Source of the DNA: Methylovulum sp.
GTDB taxonomy: Bacteria > Pseudomonadota > Gammaproteobacteria > Methylococcales > Methylomonadaceae
Assembly: GCA_030653435.1 (NCBI GenBank)
Contig: JAURZI010000135.1
Location: 62,001-126,000 of the forward strand
Direction of reading: 5' to 3'
Length of the DNA stretch: 64,000 nucleotides
Shown here: positions 22,021-31,429 of the stretch, piece after piece
Layout of the letters: each line of letters begins with the position of its first letter
Numbering within the stretch: position 1 is the first letter of the stretch
Notes under the pieces: model-generated
Database searches by the model: none
Told to the model about the DNA's origin: nothing
Seen by the model: the letters and a program-made list of their open reading frames with translations, nothing else
Translations under genes and position numbers: made by a program

Positions 22021-23070
22021 ATGGCGGAGTCACTAGGCAACGTGAGTTTAACAATTTCGATTGATGCAATGGGCGGAGACTATGGCCCCGATGTGACCAT
22101 ACCTGCGTCGTTAGCTTGCTTAAAAAACAATCCGGAACTAGAGTTGATTTTAGTGGGTGACGAAGCTGTACTGGCGCCTAGATTAACGGGGGCGCTACTT
22201 ACTTATCGTGGGCGGATTGTAATTCAGCATGCCTCCCAATGTGTGGGTATGGATGAGTCCCCGTCTAAGGCACTAAAGAACAAAAAAGACTCTTCCATGC
22301 GGGTAGCGATCAATTTGGTTCGCGATGGACGGGCTGATGCTTGCGTTAGCGCAGGTAACACGGGCGCCTTAATGGCGACTGCCCGTTTTGTCTTGAAGAT
22401 GATTCCTGGCATTGACCGACCCGCCATTATTTCTACATTGCCATCGATTTATGGCCACACGCATGCGCTGGATCTTGGTGCAAACGTCGATTGCAGCGCA
22501 GAGCACCTTTTCCAATTTGCCGTCATGGGTGCTGAATTGGTTAAGGCTGTCGAGCACATAGATAACCCTAAGGTTGGTCTGTTAAACATCGGCGAAGAAG
22601 ATGTGAAAGGCAACGAACAGGTAAAGGCGGCGGCAAAATTACTCGAAAATTCGTCGTTAAATTATATCGGCTATGTGGAAGGAGATTCGTTAACGGCCGG
22701 GCATGTTAAAGTTGATTTGATTGTTGCAGACGGATTTGTCGGCAATGTTGCACTTAAGTCCATTGAAGGTGCGGCAAAAATGATAGGGACGGGGCTAAAA
22801 GATGCGTTTGGCAAAAATCTACTGGCTCAATTGGCCGGATTGATTGCCTACCCAGTGCTTAAATCATTTAAAGATCGCATCGACCCTAGACGTTACAACG
22901 GCGCAAGTTTTTTAGGCTTGCGCGGCCTAGTCATTAAAAGTCACGGCGGGGCCGATGTGTTGGCTTTTAAGACGGCAATCCAGCTTGCTGTTTGTGAAGT
23001 CGAGCAGGATGTGATCAGAAAGATAAGCGAGCAAGTGGAAAAAAGCTTGGCTCTGAGAGAAAGCGCATGA
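22021..23070 (+). CDS. plsX: Phosphate acyltransferase PlsX
   Basis: A 349-residue soluble enzyme that makes acyl-phosphate from acyl-ACP for phospholipid synthesis. Signatures are SIDAMGGDYGPD, SAGNTGALMA, LDLGANVDCSAEHL and VADGFVGNVALK. The ATGA overlap with fabH indicates translational coupling. Confidence 0.96.
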   Translation: MAESLGNVSLTISIDAMGGDYGPDVTIPASLACLKNNPELELILVGDEAVLAPRLTGALLTYRGRIVIQHASQCVGMDESPSKALKNKKDSSMRVAINLVRDGRADACVSAGNTGALMATARFVLKMIPGIDRPAIISTLPSIYGHTHALDLGANVDCSAEHLFQFAVMGAELVKAVEHIDNPKVGLLNIGEEDVKGNEQVKAAAKLLENSSLNYIGYVEGDSLTAGHVKVDLIVADGFVGNVALKSIEGAAKMIGTGLKDAFGKNLLAQLAGLIAYPVLKSFKDRIDPRRYNGASFLGLRGLVIKSHGGADVLAFKTAIQLAVCEVEQDVIRKISEQVEKSLALRESA

Positions 23071-24038
23071 TTCGATATTCAAGGGTAATCGGCACTGGCG
23101 GTTACCTGCCGGAAGAAATTCGCACCAATGAACAAATATCTCGCACGGTTGATACTTCTGACAGCTGGATTTTTGAGCGCACCGGCATAAAAAGTCGGCG
23201 TATTGCCGCGCCTCATGAAACTTCATCAAGCATGGCCGAGATTGCGGCAAGGCAAGCCTTGGCGGCTGGCGCTTGTGATCCGGAAGATATCGACATCATT
23301 ATTGTCGCGACGGGTACGCCTGATCGCGTTTACCCCAGCACTGCCTGTTTGCTGCAGCAACGCTTAGGTATCAAGAATTGCGTGGCTTTTGATGTGCAGG
23401 CGGCTTGTTCGGGGTCGATCTTTGCCTTAAGCATTGCGGACCAATATATCAAGTCGGGTGCGGCAAAAAAAGTGTTGGTTGTTGGCTCCGAACTGTGTTC
23501 GCGTATAGTTGACTGGACAGACCGTAGCACGTGTATTTTATTTGGCGATGGCGCAGGGGCTTTGTTGCTCGCTGTATCAGCGGAAACCGGCATTTTGTCC
23601 ACGCATATCCATTCTGACGGCGAATATGAAGACTTACTCTATTGTCCAAATCCCCAGGTGGCGGCTACCTTGCATGAGCAGCAACAAGCGGGTTATATCA
23701 GCATGCGGGGCAGCGAAGTGTTTAAAGTGGCCGTGAACACTTTGGAGCGCATCGTTGATGAAACGCTGGATGCGAACAATATGGACAAATCGGAAATAGA
23801 TTGGCTGGTTCCTCATCAGGCAAATATAAGGATTATCGCGGCGACAGCAAAAAAATTAAAAATGTCGATGGATCAGGTTGTGGTCACGCTTGAAACCCAA
23901 GGCAACACGTCGTCGGCCTCAGTGCTGCTTGCTTTTAATGAAGCAGTTCGGGATGGGCGTATACAGCGCGGGCAAGTGGTTTTGCTTGAGGCTTTTGGGG
24001 CAGGATTCACCTGGGGTTCTGCGTTAATTAGATATTAA
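23067..24038 (+). CDS. fabH: 3-oxoacyl-ACP synthase III
   Basis: A 323-residue condensing enzyme that starts fatty acid synthesis from acyl-CoA and malonyl-ACP. The catalytic cysteine is in VQAACSGSIFAL, the histidine in VPHQANIRI and the asparagine in TQGNTSSASV. TDRSTCILFGDGAGA is also diagnostic. It overlaps plsX by four bases. Confidence 0.96.
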   Translation: MIRYSRVIGTGGYLPEEIRTNEQISRTVDTSDSWIFERTGIKSRRIAAPHETSSSMAEIAARQALAAGACDPEDIDIIIVATGTPDRVYPSTACLLQQRLGIKNCVAFDVQAACSGSIFALSIADQYIKSGAAKKVLVVGSELCSRIVDWTDRSTCILFGDGAGALLLAVSAETGILSTHIHSDGEYEDLLYCPNPQVAATLHEQQQAGYISMRGSEVFKVAVNTLERIVDETLDANNMDKSEIDWLVPHQANIRIIAATAKKLKMSMDQVVVTLETQGNTSSASVLLAFNEAVRDGRIQRGQVVLLEAFGAGFTWGSALIRY

Positions 24039-24053
24039 GACAATCGTTCTGTG

Positions 24054-25004
24054 ATGAGTAGGCAGTTGTATAATTTAGCTTTTGTTTTTCCTGGGCAAGG
24101 CTCCCAGTCTGTCGGTATGTTAAATGCTCTGGCGGCTAGCTATCCTGAAGTGAGGCTCACTTTTGAGCGGGCATCTGATGCGCTGGGAGTGGATTTGTGG
24201 GCTATAGCCTCAGACGACACACAAAATCAGCTCGATCAGACCCACAATACGCAGCCTGTTATGCTGGCTGCAGGGGTTGCCGTTTGGGAAGTGTGGCGTA
24301 AGCACAGCAGTATCCGTCCCGCCTGGATGGCCGGACATAGCTTGGGTGAGTATACTGCGCTGGTTTGTTCCGAGGCGATGTCTTTTGATGACGGCATAAG
24401 GTTGGTGACGGCCAGAGGTCGCTTGATGCAGGAGGCTGTTCCTGAAGGCGTTGGGGCAATGGCTGCAATTTTGGGGCTAGAAGACCATGTAGTGGTTAAT
24501 GTTTGTGCCGAGGCCGCAGGTTCCGAGGTTGTTTCGGCGGTAAATTTCAATACGCCAGGACAAGTGGTAATTGCTGGTAATGTGGCGGCCGTTGACAGAG
24601 CGATGGCGGCAGCAAAAAAAATGGGAGCCAAACGCGCTATACCGATACCTGTCAGCGTGCCTTCCCATTGTGCATTGATGCAGCCTGCTGCGGAAAAACT
24701 GACGGAATATTTGCAGGACGCCAACATTGACACGCCGAAAATGACACTTATCCACAATGTCGATGTCGCTTCGCACAGCGCTCCGGACGTCATCAAAAAT
24801 GCCTTGAAAGAACAGTTGTATAAACCCGTGCGCTGGGTTGACACGATTAGATTCATGCACGATCAGGGTGTCACCTGTTTCGTTGAATGCGGGCCCGGCA
24901 AGGTTTTGCTTGGGCTTAACAAGCGCATCGCTAAAGACTCGGGTCATTTTGCCCTGTATGACCCGGAAACATTAAATAAACTGTTGGATTACTTTAATGA
25001 CTAA
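24054..25004 (+). CDS. fabD: Malonyl-CoA:ACP transacylase
   Basis: A 316-residue enzyme. FVFPGQGSQSVGM is at the N-terminus, the nucleophile serine is in AGHSLGEYTALV, and the active-site histidine is in VSVPSHCALM. ATG 24054 follows an in-frame GTG at 24051; either would do. The stop overlaps fabG by 8 bases. Confidence 0.95.
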   Translation: MSRQLYNLAFVFPGQGSQSVGMLNALAASYPEVRLTFERASDALGVDLWAIASDDTQNQLDQTHNTQPVMLAAGVAVWEVWRKHSSIRPAWMAGHSLGEYTALVCSEAMSFDDGIRLVTARGRLMQEAVPEGVGAMAAILGLEDHVVVNVCAEAAGSEVVSAVNFNTPGQVVIAGNVAAVDRAMAAAKKMGAKRAIPIPVSVPSHCALMQPAAEKLTEYLQDANIDTPKMTLIHNVDVASHSAPDVIKNALKEQLYKPVRWVDTIRFMHDQGVTCFVECGPGKVLLGLNKRIAKDSGHFALYDPETLNKLLDYFND

Positions 25005-25725
25005 ACGCATTGCATTGGTAACAGGCGCCAGCCGGGGTATTGGAAAAGCCATCGCAGAACGGTTGGCTGATGATGGTTTCTTTGTTGTCGGTACGGCAAC
25101 ATCGGATGGCGGTGCAAATTCAATTTCTGCTTACCTGAGTGATAATGGCAGGGGTGTTGTGCTTGATGTGGCGAATAGCGAATCAGTAGATGCCGTTGTT
25201 AAGGCGGTTAATGATGAGTTCGGTTCGCCAGCCGTATTGGTCAATAATGCCGGTATTACCCGCGATAATTTGTTGATGCGTATGAAGGACGAAGAATGGG
25301 ATGATATTATCAATACCAATTTGACGTCCGTTTTTCGCATGAGCAAAGCCGTGTTGCGCGGGATGATGAAAGCCAAAACAGGCCGCATCATTAATATTTC
25401 ATCGGTGGTAGGAGTTACCGGCAATGCCGGACAGGCCAACTACGCCGCAGCAAAAGCAGGGATGATCGGTTTCGCCAAGTCTATGGCCAAGGAAGTGGGT
25501 TCGCGTAATATTACCATCAATACCGTTGCCCCTGGTTTTATCGACACGGATATGACCAAGGAGCTGAGTGACGATATTAAAACCGGCTTATTGGCGGCCA
25601 TTCCGCTGTCCCGACTCGGTGCGGCGAAAGAAGTGGCTCATGCTGTTGCATTTTTGGCATCGGATGGTGCGGCCTATATTACCGGAGAAACTATCCATGT
25701 AAATGGCGGCATGTTTATGCCTTAG
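24997..25725 (+). CDS. fabG: 3-oxoacyl-ACP reductase
   Basis: A 242-residue short-chain dehydrogenase. The NADPH motif is TGASRGIGKAIAERL, NNAGITRDNLLMRM is typical of FabG, and the catalytic Ser-Tyr-Lys lie in NISSVVGVTGNAGQANYAAAKAG. The C-terminus ITGETIHVNGGMFM closes the family pattern. It is the last gene of the tightly packed plsX-fabG block; a promoter region follows before acpP. Confidence 0.96.
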   Translation: MTKRIALVTGASRGIGKAIAERLADDGFFVVGTATSDGGANSISAYLSDNGRGVVLDVANSESVDAVVKAVNDEFGSPAVLVNNAGITRDNLLMRMKDEEWDDIINTNLTSVFRMSKAVLRGMMKAKTGRIINISSVVGVTGNAGQANYAAAKAGMIGFAKSMAKEVGSRNITINTVAPGFIDTDMTKELSDDIKTGLLAAIPLSRLGAAKEVAHAVAFLASDGAAYITGETIHVNGGMFMP

Positions 25726-25870
25726 CAGGCCTGTTTTAATGTGCGGCGATGGTTTTTGAGGTGCGCTCTCGGAGAGCTGTGTTAATTTGGGGTTACAGTT
25801 GCTGTAAGGGTGTGTAGTACAACGAAGATTTAAGTTAGATGATGCCAGTGCGCCGCCCCATGCCTTAATA

Positions 25871-25900
25871 TTGTGACATTGTTGTAATATAAAGTATAAT
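25871..25900 (+). promoter_or_regulatory. Likely sigma-70 promoter for acpP
   Basis: TTGTGA at 25871-25876 and a perfect TATAAT at 25895-25900 are separated by 18 bases, in the 281-base gap between fabG and acpP. This gives acpP, a very highly expressed gene, its own transcript with a leader of about 100 nt. Confidence 0.6.
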
Positions 25901-26006
25901 TCCCCGCCGTCTGGAATTGCCGGAGACGGGATTTCTAGTAACACTATAACAATACTTTTGTAAGTTGGATTAATAAAAAAACTTACATTGTTTGAGGATA
26001 ATAATT

Positions 26007-26237
26007 ATGAGTAACATTGAAGAACGGGTAAAAAAGATTGTTGCAGAGCAACTGGGTGTTAAGGAAGATATTGCTACAGATGCTTCTTTTGTAGATGATC
26101 TTGGTGCTGATTCTCTGGATACAGTTGAACTCGTGATGGCTCTTGAAGAAGAATTCGAATGTGAAATTCCAGACGAAGATGCTGAAAAAATCACAACTGT
26201 TCAGCAAGCTATTGATTACGTAGAAAAAAACGTTTAG
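26007..26237 (+). CDS. acpP: Acyl carrier protein
   Basis: A 76-residue acidic carrier. The phosphopantetheine site is [20 protein letters not shown] with the serine in DSL. ATG 26007 has GAGGA at 25994-25998; a TTG at 25992 would add five extra residues. It has its own promoter and is followed by a hairpin before fabF. Confidence 0.97.
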   Translation: MSNIEERVKKIVAEQLGVKEDIATDASFVDDLGADSLDTVELVMALEEEFECEIPDEDAEKITTVQQAIDYVEKNV

Positions 26238-26246
26238 TTCGCCGTT

Positions 26247-26273
26247 TAGTGGGTGAGTTTGGTTCATCCACTA
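26247..26273 (+). promoter_or_regulatory. Hairpin between acpP and fabF
   Basis: A 10-bp stem (TAGTGGGTGA/TCATCCACTA, one G-U pair) with a 7-base loop directly follows the acpP stop. No strong T-run follows, so it is more likely a partial terminator or mRNA-stabilising end that allows excess acpP message over fabF. Confidence 0.6.
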
Positions 26274-26319
26274 TAACTTCCCCCCTTTTAGTCAAATCCC
26301 ATCTTTACGGTACATTACA

Positions 26320-27564
26320 TTGAGCAGACGTCGAGTTGTAATAACTGGATTAGGTGCCGTTACCCCTTTAGCCAACACAGTTTCAGAAACTTGGGACGGC
26401 ATTATTAATGGCAAAAGCGGTATAAGTTCAATAGATTCATTTAATATTTCGCCTTTTGCAACCACCTTCGGCGGAGTCATCAGAAATTTTGATATTACCC
26501 GTTATATCGCCGACAAAGATGCCAAACGCATGGACGGTTTCATCCATTATGGCATTGCCGCAGGCTGCCAGGCCTTTGATGATTCCGGTCTCGAAGTGAC
26601 TGAAGCCAATGCCGAGCGCATAGGTGTCGCCATCGGTTCGGGCATAGGCGGCATCACCGGCATTGAAGAATGTTATGCAACCTATGAAAAGAGCGGGCCG
26701 CGCCGGATATCGCCGTTTTTTGTGCCCGGCAATATCATCAATATGATTTCCGGCAACTTATCGATTAAATATGGGTTGAAAGGGCCTAACTATGCCATTG
26801 TCACCGCTTGTGCGACTGGCACGCATAATATTGGCGATGCTGCACGCCTGATTATGTACGGCGATGCCGATGTTATGGTCGCCGGAGGGGCTGAGCGTTG
26901 CACCACTTCTCCGACAGCGATGGGCGGGTTTGCGTCGGCAAAGGCGTTGTCACGCCGTAACGACGATCCGCAAGCGGCAAGTCGGCCTTGGGATAAAGAT
27001 CGGGACGGTTTTGTTTTAAGCGATGGTGCCGGTGTCGTGGTGCTTGAAGAGTTGGAGCATGCCAAGGCTAGGGGCGCAAAAATTTATGCGGAATTGGTTG
27101 GTTTTGGAATGAGTGGTGATGCTTACCATATCACTACGCCGTCCGAGGGTGGCGAAGGGGCAGCCCGCTGTATGCGAAATGCCTTGCGGGATGCCGGTTT
27201 AAATGCCGATGCTGTTGATTATATCAATGCACACGGCACGTCAACCCCGGCTGGAGATTTAGGAGAAACGCATGCGATGAAGGCGGCTTTGGGCGATCAT
27301 GCGTACAAGCTAGCCGTAAGTTCAACCAAGTCGATGATAGGTCATTTATTGGGTGCCGCAGGCGGCATTGAAGCGGTGCTGACAGCATTAAGCATAAAAA
27401 ACCAAATTGCACCGCCGACCATTAACCTTGAAAACCAGGATCCGGAATGTGATCTCGATTATGTGCCTAATATGGCCAGGGATATGACAATCAATGTCGC
27501 CATGTCTAATTCATTCGGCTTCGGTGGTACGAATGGCTCCCTGGTGTTTAAACGTTACGGATAG
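26320..27564 (+). CDS. fabF: 3-oxoacyl-ACP synthase II
   Basis: A 414-residue elongating condensing enzyme. The cysteine lies in [13 protein letters not shown], the first histidine in [11 protein letters not shown] and the second in [16 protein letters not shown]. The start is TTG 26320, giving [12 protein letters not shown], which aligns exactly with other FabF starts. No in-frame ATG is near and the ribosome site is poor, so expression may be deliberately low. Confidence 0.95.
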   Translation: MSRRRVVITGLGAVTPLANTVSETWDGIINGKSGISSIDSFNISPFATTFGGVIRNFDITRYIADKDAKRMDGFIHYGIAAGCQAFDDSGLEVTEANAERIGVAIGSGIGGITGIEECYATYEKSGPRRISPFFVPGNIINMISGNLSIKYGLKGPNYAIVTACATGTHNIGDAARLIMYGDADVMVAGGAERCTTSPTAMGGFASAKALSRRNDDPQAASRPWDKDRDGFVLSDGAGVVVLEELEHAKARGAKIYAELVGFGMSGDAYHITTPSEGGEGAARCMRNALRDAGLNADAVDYINAHGTSTPAGDLGETHAMKAALGDHAYKLAVSSTKSMIGHLLGAAGGIEAVLTALSIKNQIAPPTINLENQDPECDLDYVPNMARDMTINVAMSNSFGFGGTNGSLVFKRYG

Positions 27565-27593
27565 GGTTGTGCAGATTTTTGTCACCGCAGGCA

Positions 27594-28457
27594 ATGTTTT
27601 TTGTCAATGGTGAAAGCAGGGCGTCTATTGAAATCAGCGACCGCGGCTTTCAATATGGCGACGGCTTATTTGAAACCATTGAAGTCATCAACGGACGGCC
27701 TGTTTTCCTAGACCGGCATTTAAAGCGGTTACAAGCAGGTTGCCGCAGATTGTCCATACCCGCCCCCGACCTTGATACGCTGGCTTCAGAAGCCGAAACC
27801 CTTAGTCGTCAATCGTCTGTAGGCGGGGAGCCTAGCTCGGCTGTGCTCAAGCTGATGATTACCCGAGGTTCAGGGGGGCGTGGTTACAAGCCCCCCGATT
27901 TAATCCGTCCGACCCGCGTTTTCAGCCTGCACCCTTTTCCAGAATATTCGCACCCTTACCATGTAGCAGGCATAGTTGCCCGTTTTTGCGATACCCGCTT
28001 AGGCTTGAACCCGTCACTAGCCGGCATTAAGCACCTCAATCGTCTTGAACAGGTTTTGGCGAGGGCGGAATGGTGTGACCCTGCCGTCCAGGAAGGCATT
28101 ATGCTTGACATCAATGGGTATGTCATTGAAGGGACCATGAGCAATCTTTTCTACATTAAAAATAACATACTTTATACTGCCGATTTGTCTCAAGCCGGCG
28201 TTGCAGGGATTATGCGCGGTATTATCATGATGTTGTCGTCTCAGCAAGGGCTTGCTGTCATTGAGGACGTTGTCACTCAACGCGCGTTGTTATCGGCTGA
28301 TGAGGTTTTTGTCTGCAATTCAGTCATCGGTATCTGGCCTGTCAAACAAATTGAAACACTCCATGTCCCGATTGGCCCGGTGACCCGGCATATACAGGAC
28401 TGGGTGAATCATTTTAAAGTGGATCATTTTAAGCGGGAGGCTTTCAGCATTGGCTAA
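27594..28457 (+). CDS. pabC: Aminodeoxychorismate lyase
   Basis: A PLP enzyme of fold type IV making 4-aminobenzoate for folate. MFFVNG, SDRGFQYGDGLFETI, the PLP lysine in GIKHLNRLEQ and EGTMSNLFYI are diagnostic. ATG 27594 gives 287 residues and aligns with E. coli PabC; an in-frame TTG at 27567 just after fabF would add nine residues and has GGATAGGG close by, so the start is uncertain. It ends 8 bases inside mltG. Confidence 0.92.
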   Translation: MFFVNGESRASIEISDRGFQYGDGLFETIEVINGRPVFLDRHLKRLQAGCRRLSIPAPDLDTLASEAETLSRQSSVGGEPSSAVLKLMITRGSGGRGYKPPDLIRPTRVFSLHPFPEYSHPYHVAGIVARFCDTRLGLNPSLAGIKHLNRLEQVLARAEWCDPAVQEGIMLDINGYVIEGTMSNLFYIKNNILYTADLSQAGVAGIMRGIIMMLSSQQGLAVIEDVVTQRALLSADEVFVCNSVIGIWPVKQIETLHVPIGPVTRHIQDWVNHFKVDHFKREAFSIG

Positions 28458-29448
28458 AAAAATCATCGGCGTTATCGCAATAAGCTTGGTTTTTACGGGC
28501 TTATGGGGATGGGTGGATTATCAGTGTGCCCTGCGGGCTGCCGCCATCATTGACGGACCGGTCATTGTAGACATCGAAAAAGGCGACTCTTTTAGCCAGA
28601 TTACAGATAAATTAATCGCGCAGGATGTTGCCGTTAGGCCTTTTTGGTTTAAAGTCTTTGCCGTCAAGGACAATGCGTTTAAAAAAATCAAAACGGGCGA
28701 ATACGAATTGGGCACGGGTTTGACTATGCCCGGCATATTGGCGTTATTCGTACTGGGAAAAACCAAGCAATACAGCATCACTTTCCCGGAAGGCTGGAGT
28801 TTCAAGCAAATGCTGGAGAAACTTGATGCTAACCCTAATATTAACCATACCTTAACGCCGTTGGATGCCGAGGCGTTAATGACCAGTTTGGGAGCAGAAG
28901 TCAGACATCCTGAAGGTGAATTTTTTCCTGACACCTATTTTTTTGAAAAGCATACGCCGGATGTTGCCTTATTAAGAAGGGCACACGCCAAAATGCAAGC
29001 GGTTATCCAGCAGGAATGGCTCAAAAAAGACGATAACCTGCCGTTTAAAACGCCTTATGAAGCGCTGATCCTGGCGTCTATTGTCGAGAAAGAAACGGCG
29101 GCAAAGGCCGAAAGGGCCATGATAGCGGGTGTCTTTGTCCGCAGGCTTAAGCAAGACATGCTGCTGCAAACCGACCCTACCGTCATTTACGGCATGGGCG
29201 ACGGTTATGCCGGTGATATTACCGGTAAAGACCTAACCACAGTCACGCCTTACAATACCTATAAGTTCAAAGGCTTACCGCCAACGCCGATAGCCATGCC
29301 TGGGCATGATGCCATCGCGGCCGTGCTGCATCCAGACCAGAGCGACAACCTTTATTTTGTCTCCCGTGGTGATGGCTCCCATGTTTTTTCCGCCACATTG
29401 GCGGATCATAATGCGGCAGTCGAGCATTACCAAAGGCAAGGCAAATGA
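28450..29448 (+). CDS. mltG: Endolytic peptidoglycan transglycosylase MltG
   Basis: A 332-residue single-pass inner-membrane protein (membrane helix residues 5-22). A LysM-like segment with GDSFSQITDKL follows, then the YceG domain with the catalytic glutamate in LASIVEKETA and LQTDPTVIYGMGD. It cuts nascent glycan strands. TTG 28450 is the start, with GGGAGG about nine bases upstream, overlapping pabC. Confidence 0.94.
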   Translation: MAKKIIGVIAISLVFTGLWGWVDYQCALRAAAIIDGPVIVDIEKGDSFSQITDKLIAQDVAVRPFWFKVFAVKDNAFKKIKTGEYELGTGLTMPGILALFVLGKTKQYSITFPEGWSFKQMLEKLDANPNINHTLTPLDAEALMTSLGAEVRHPEGEFFPDTYFFEKHTPDVALLRRAHAKMQAVIQQEWLKKDDNLPFKTPYEALILASIVEKETAAKAERAMIAGVFVRRLKQDMLLQTDPTVIYGMGDGYAGDITGKDLTTVTPYNTYKFKGLPPTPIAMPGHDAIAAVLHPDQSDNLYFVSRGDGSHVFSATLADHNAAVEHYQRQGK

Positions 29449-30068
29449 TACGAGGAAAGTTTATCACCCTGGAGGGCGGGGAAGGCGTAGGCAAGACGAC
29501 TAATCTGGAGTTCATCAAAGAGCATTTGCAACAACACCATATACCCGTTGTTGTTACCCGCGAACCCGGCGGTACCCTGCTGGCGGAAAAAATACGTCGA
29601 CTATTGCTCGATGCAGACAGCGAACCGCTAGCCGAGCAGGCTGAATTATTACTGATGTTTGCGGCGCGGGCGCAACATATCAAGCACGTCATAGACCCTG
29701 CCTTGGCGCAGGGCAATTGGGTACTGTGCGACCGTTTTACCGATGCCACCTATGCCTATCAAGGCGGCGGGCGCAACATGAAAATCAGTACGATAGAATG
29801 GCTGGAAAATTTTGTACAAGGCAGTTTGCGGCCTGATCTGACGCTATTGCTGGATGCGCCTGTTGAAATAGGTATGGAGCGGGCCAGAAAACGCGGGGCT
29901 TTTGATCGCTTTGAAGCGGAAAAGCAGAGTTTTTTCGAACGGGTCAGACGCGCCTATTTATTGCAACTGGAATTGCATCCGGAGCGTATTAAACTGATTA
30001 AGGCGAATCAGCCCTTGTGCGATGTACAACGCGCCATTGTTGACAATATGCGCGTGTTATTAAGATGA
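29445..30068 (+). CDS. tmk: Thymidylate kinase
   Basis: A 207-residue dTMP kinase. The P-loop is LEGGEGVGKTTN, the DRF motif is in VLCDRFTDATYAYQGGGR, and the LID region is ARKRGAFDRFE. It overlaps mltG and holB by four bases on each side. Confidence 0.96.
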   Translation: MIRGKFITLEGGEGVGKTTNLEFIKEHLQQHHIPVVVTREPGGTLLAEKIRRLLLDADSEPLAEQAELLLMFAARAQHIKHVIDPALAQGNWVLCDRFTDATYAYQGGGRNMKISTIEWLENFVQGSLRPDLTLLLDAPVEIGMERARKRGAFDRFEAEKQSFFERVRRAYLLQLELHPERIKLIKANQPLCDVQRAIVDNMRVLLR

Positions 30069-31069
30069 GCCTGACGTCGCCGTCATTATTGCCGTGGCAA
30101 CAACATGACTGGCGGCATTTGCAGGCTTACGCCGAACAGGGGCGCATCCCGCAGGCGCTGCTGCTTAGCGGGAAAAATGGTCTGGGTAAGCGGCATTTGG
30201 CCAACCAGTTCGCTTATTCGTTGCTTTGCGAAAAGCCGCGTGCAGATGCTATGGCTTGCGGGCGCTGCCAGCGTTGTTTGTTGTTGACCGCGGAAACCCA
30301 TCCCGATTTTATCGTGATGGCGCCTGAAGAGTCTGGAAAGCCCATTACTGTTGATCAAGTACGTCAGTTGTGTGTGCGGCTAACATTAAAACCCCAGTTT
30401 GATGGATATCGGGTTATTATCATAGAGTCGGCAGAGGCAATGAACACAAACGCTGCCAATGCGTTTCTGAAATGTCTGGAAGAGCCTGCCGAGCGCTCGG
30501 TCATTATATTAATCAGCGAAAAACCTTCCGCATTACCGGCGACTATAGTCAGTAGATGCCAAAAAATACGGCTCGCGGTGCCTGGCAAGGAGACGCTTGA
30601 TGCCTGGCTGGAACAGCAGAAACCTGAGTGCACGGCTAGTGATAGGTCGATATTGTCGGATTTGGCTCAGCACGCGCCGTTACTGGCGCTGAAATTTGCC
30701 AACGATGGCACCTTAAGTTTGCGGAACACCTGTTTCAACGCTTGGGTGGCGATAGCGGAAGGGCGCAGCCATCCTGTTATGGTTGCTGAAACTTGGCAGA
30801 AATTACCTGAAACGGCGCTGATTTTCTGGATGACCTCATGGGTCATTGATATGATTAAGTGCGCTTACCACAGTCAGTCGCCGCTATTGTACAATCCGGA
30901 TTTGTACAAAACCTTGCAAGCCTCGGCGCAACGGCTAGAATTAAAAGGGCTTTATCAGTTGTATGATTTATTGTTGATAAGTCGGCAACGTTTAGGCACG
31001 ACGCTCAATAGACAAAGCTTGTTCGAAGAGATTTTAATCCAGTGGCTTCAACTCAACCAACGTAAATAA
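30065..31069 (+). CDS. holB: DNA polymerase III subunit delta'
   Basis: A 334-residue clamp-loader subunit. The degenerate P-loop is SGKNGLGKRHLA, the zinc cysteines are in CGRCQRC, and FLKCLEEPAE with SRCQKIRL covers sensor 1. It acts in sliding-clamp loading. The start overlaps tmk (ATGA), and pilZ begins two bases after its stop, the usual tmk-holB-pilZ-tatD order. Confidence 0.95.
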   Translation: MSLTSPSLLPWQQHDWRHLQAYAEQGRIPQALLLSGKNGLGKRHLANQFAYSLLCEKPRADAMACGRCQRCLLLTAETHPDFIVMAPEESGKPITVDQVRQLCVRLTLKPQFDGYRVIIIESAEAMNTNAANAFLKCLEEPAERSVIILISEKPSALPATIVSRCQKIRLAVPGKETLDAWLEQQKPECTASDRSILSDLAQHAPLLALKFANDGTLSLRNTCFNAWVAIAEGRSHPVMVAETWQKLPETALIFWMTSWVIDMIKCAYHSQSPLLYNPDLYKTLQASAQRLELKGLYQLYDLLLISRQRLGTTLNRQSLFEEILIQWLQLNQRK

Positions 31070-31071
31070 TC

Positions 31072-31422
31072 ATGGCAGAATCAGCACCCAGACCCGGCAT
31101 ATTGACGCTTTCAATCAAAGACAAGGCGTCTTTATATGCCGCTTATATGCCTTTTGTCACCAACGGTGGCCTATTTATTCCGACTAACCGGCAATATGAG
31201 ATGGGGCAAGAAGTGTTTATGCTGCTCAACTTAATGGAAGAAACCGAACGTTTACCGATAGCCGGAAAAATTGTTTGGAAAACGCCTCCGGGATCAGAGA
31301 GTTACCGGGCCGCCGGTATAGGTGTGCAATTTACCGATCAGGACGGCGGCGTCGCCCGTAGTAAAATAGAAACCTATCTGGCCGGTGCCCTGGCATCCGA
31401 CCGCCCAACCCATACCATGTAA
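31072..31422 (+). CDS. pilZ: Type IV pilus PilZ protein
   Basis: A 116-residue single PilZ domain. The segments LYAAYMPFVTNGGLFIPT and GIGVQFTD are typical of the true PilZ of type IV pilus assembly, which lacks the RxxxR c-di-GMP motif; none is visible here. It sits between holB and tatD. Confidence 0.92.
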   Translation: MAESAPRPGILTLSIKDKASLYAAYMPFVTNGGLFIPTNRQYEMGQEVFMLLNLMEETERLPIAGKIVWKTPPGSESYRAAGIGVQFTDQDGGVARSKIETYLAGALASDRPTHTM

Positions 31423-31429
31423 GCCCGCC

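Noticed and set aside
24236-24856. A 206-codon minus-strand frame
   Set aside because: Shadow of fabD; Ser/Thr/Ala-rich with no known domain.
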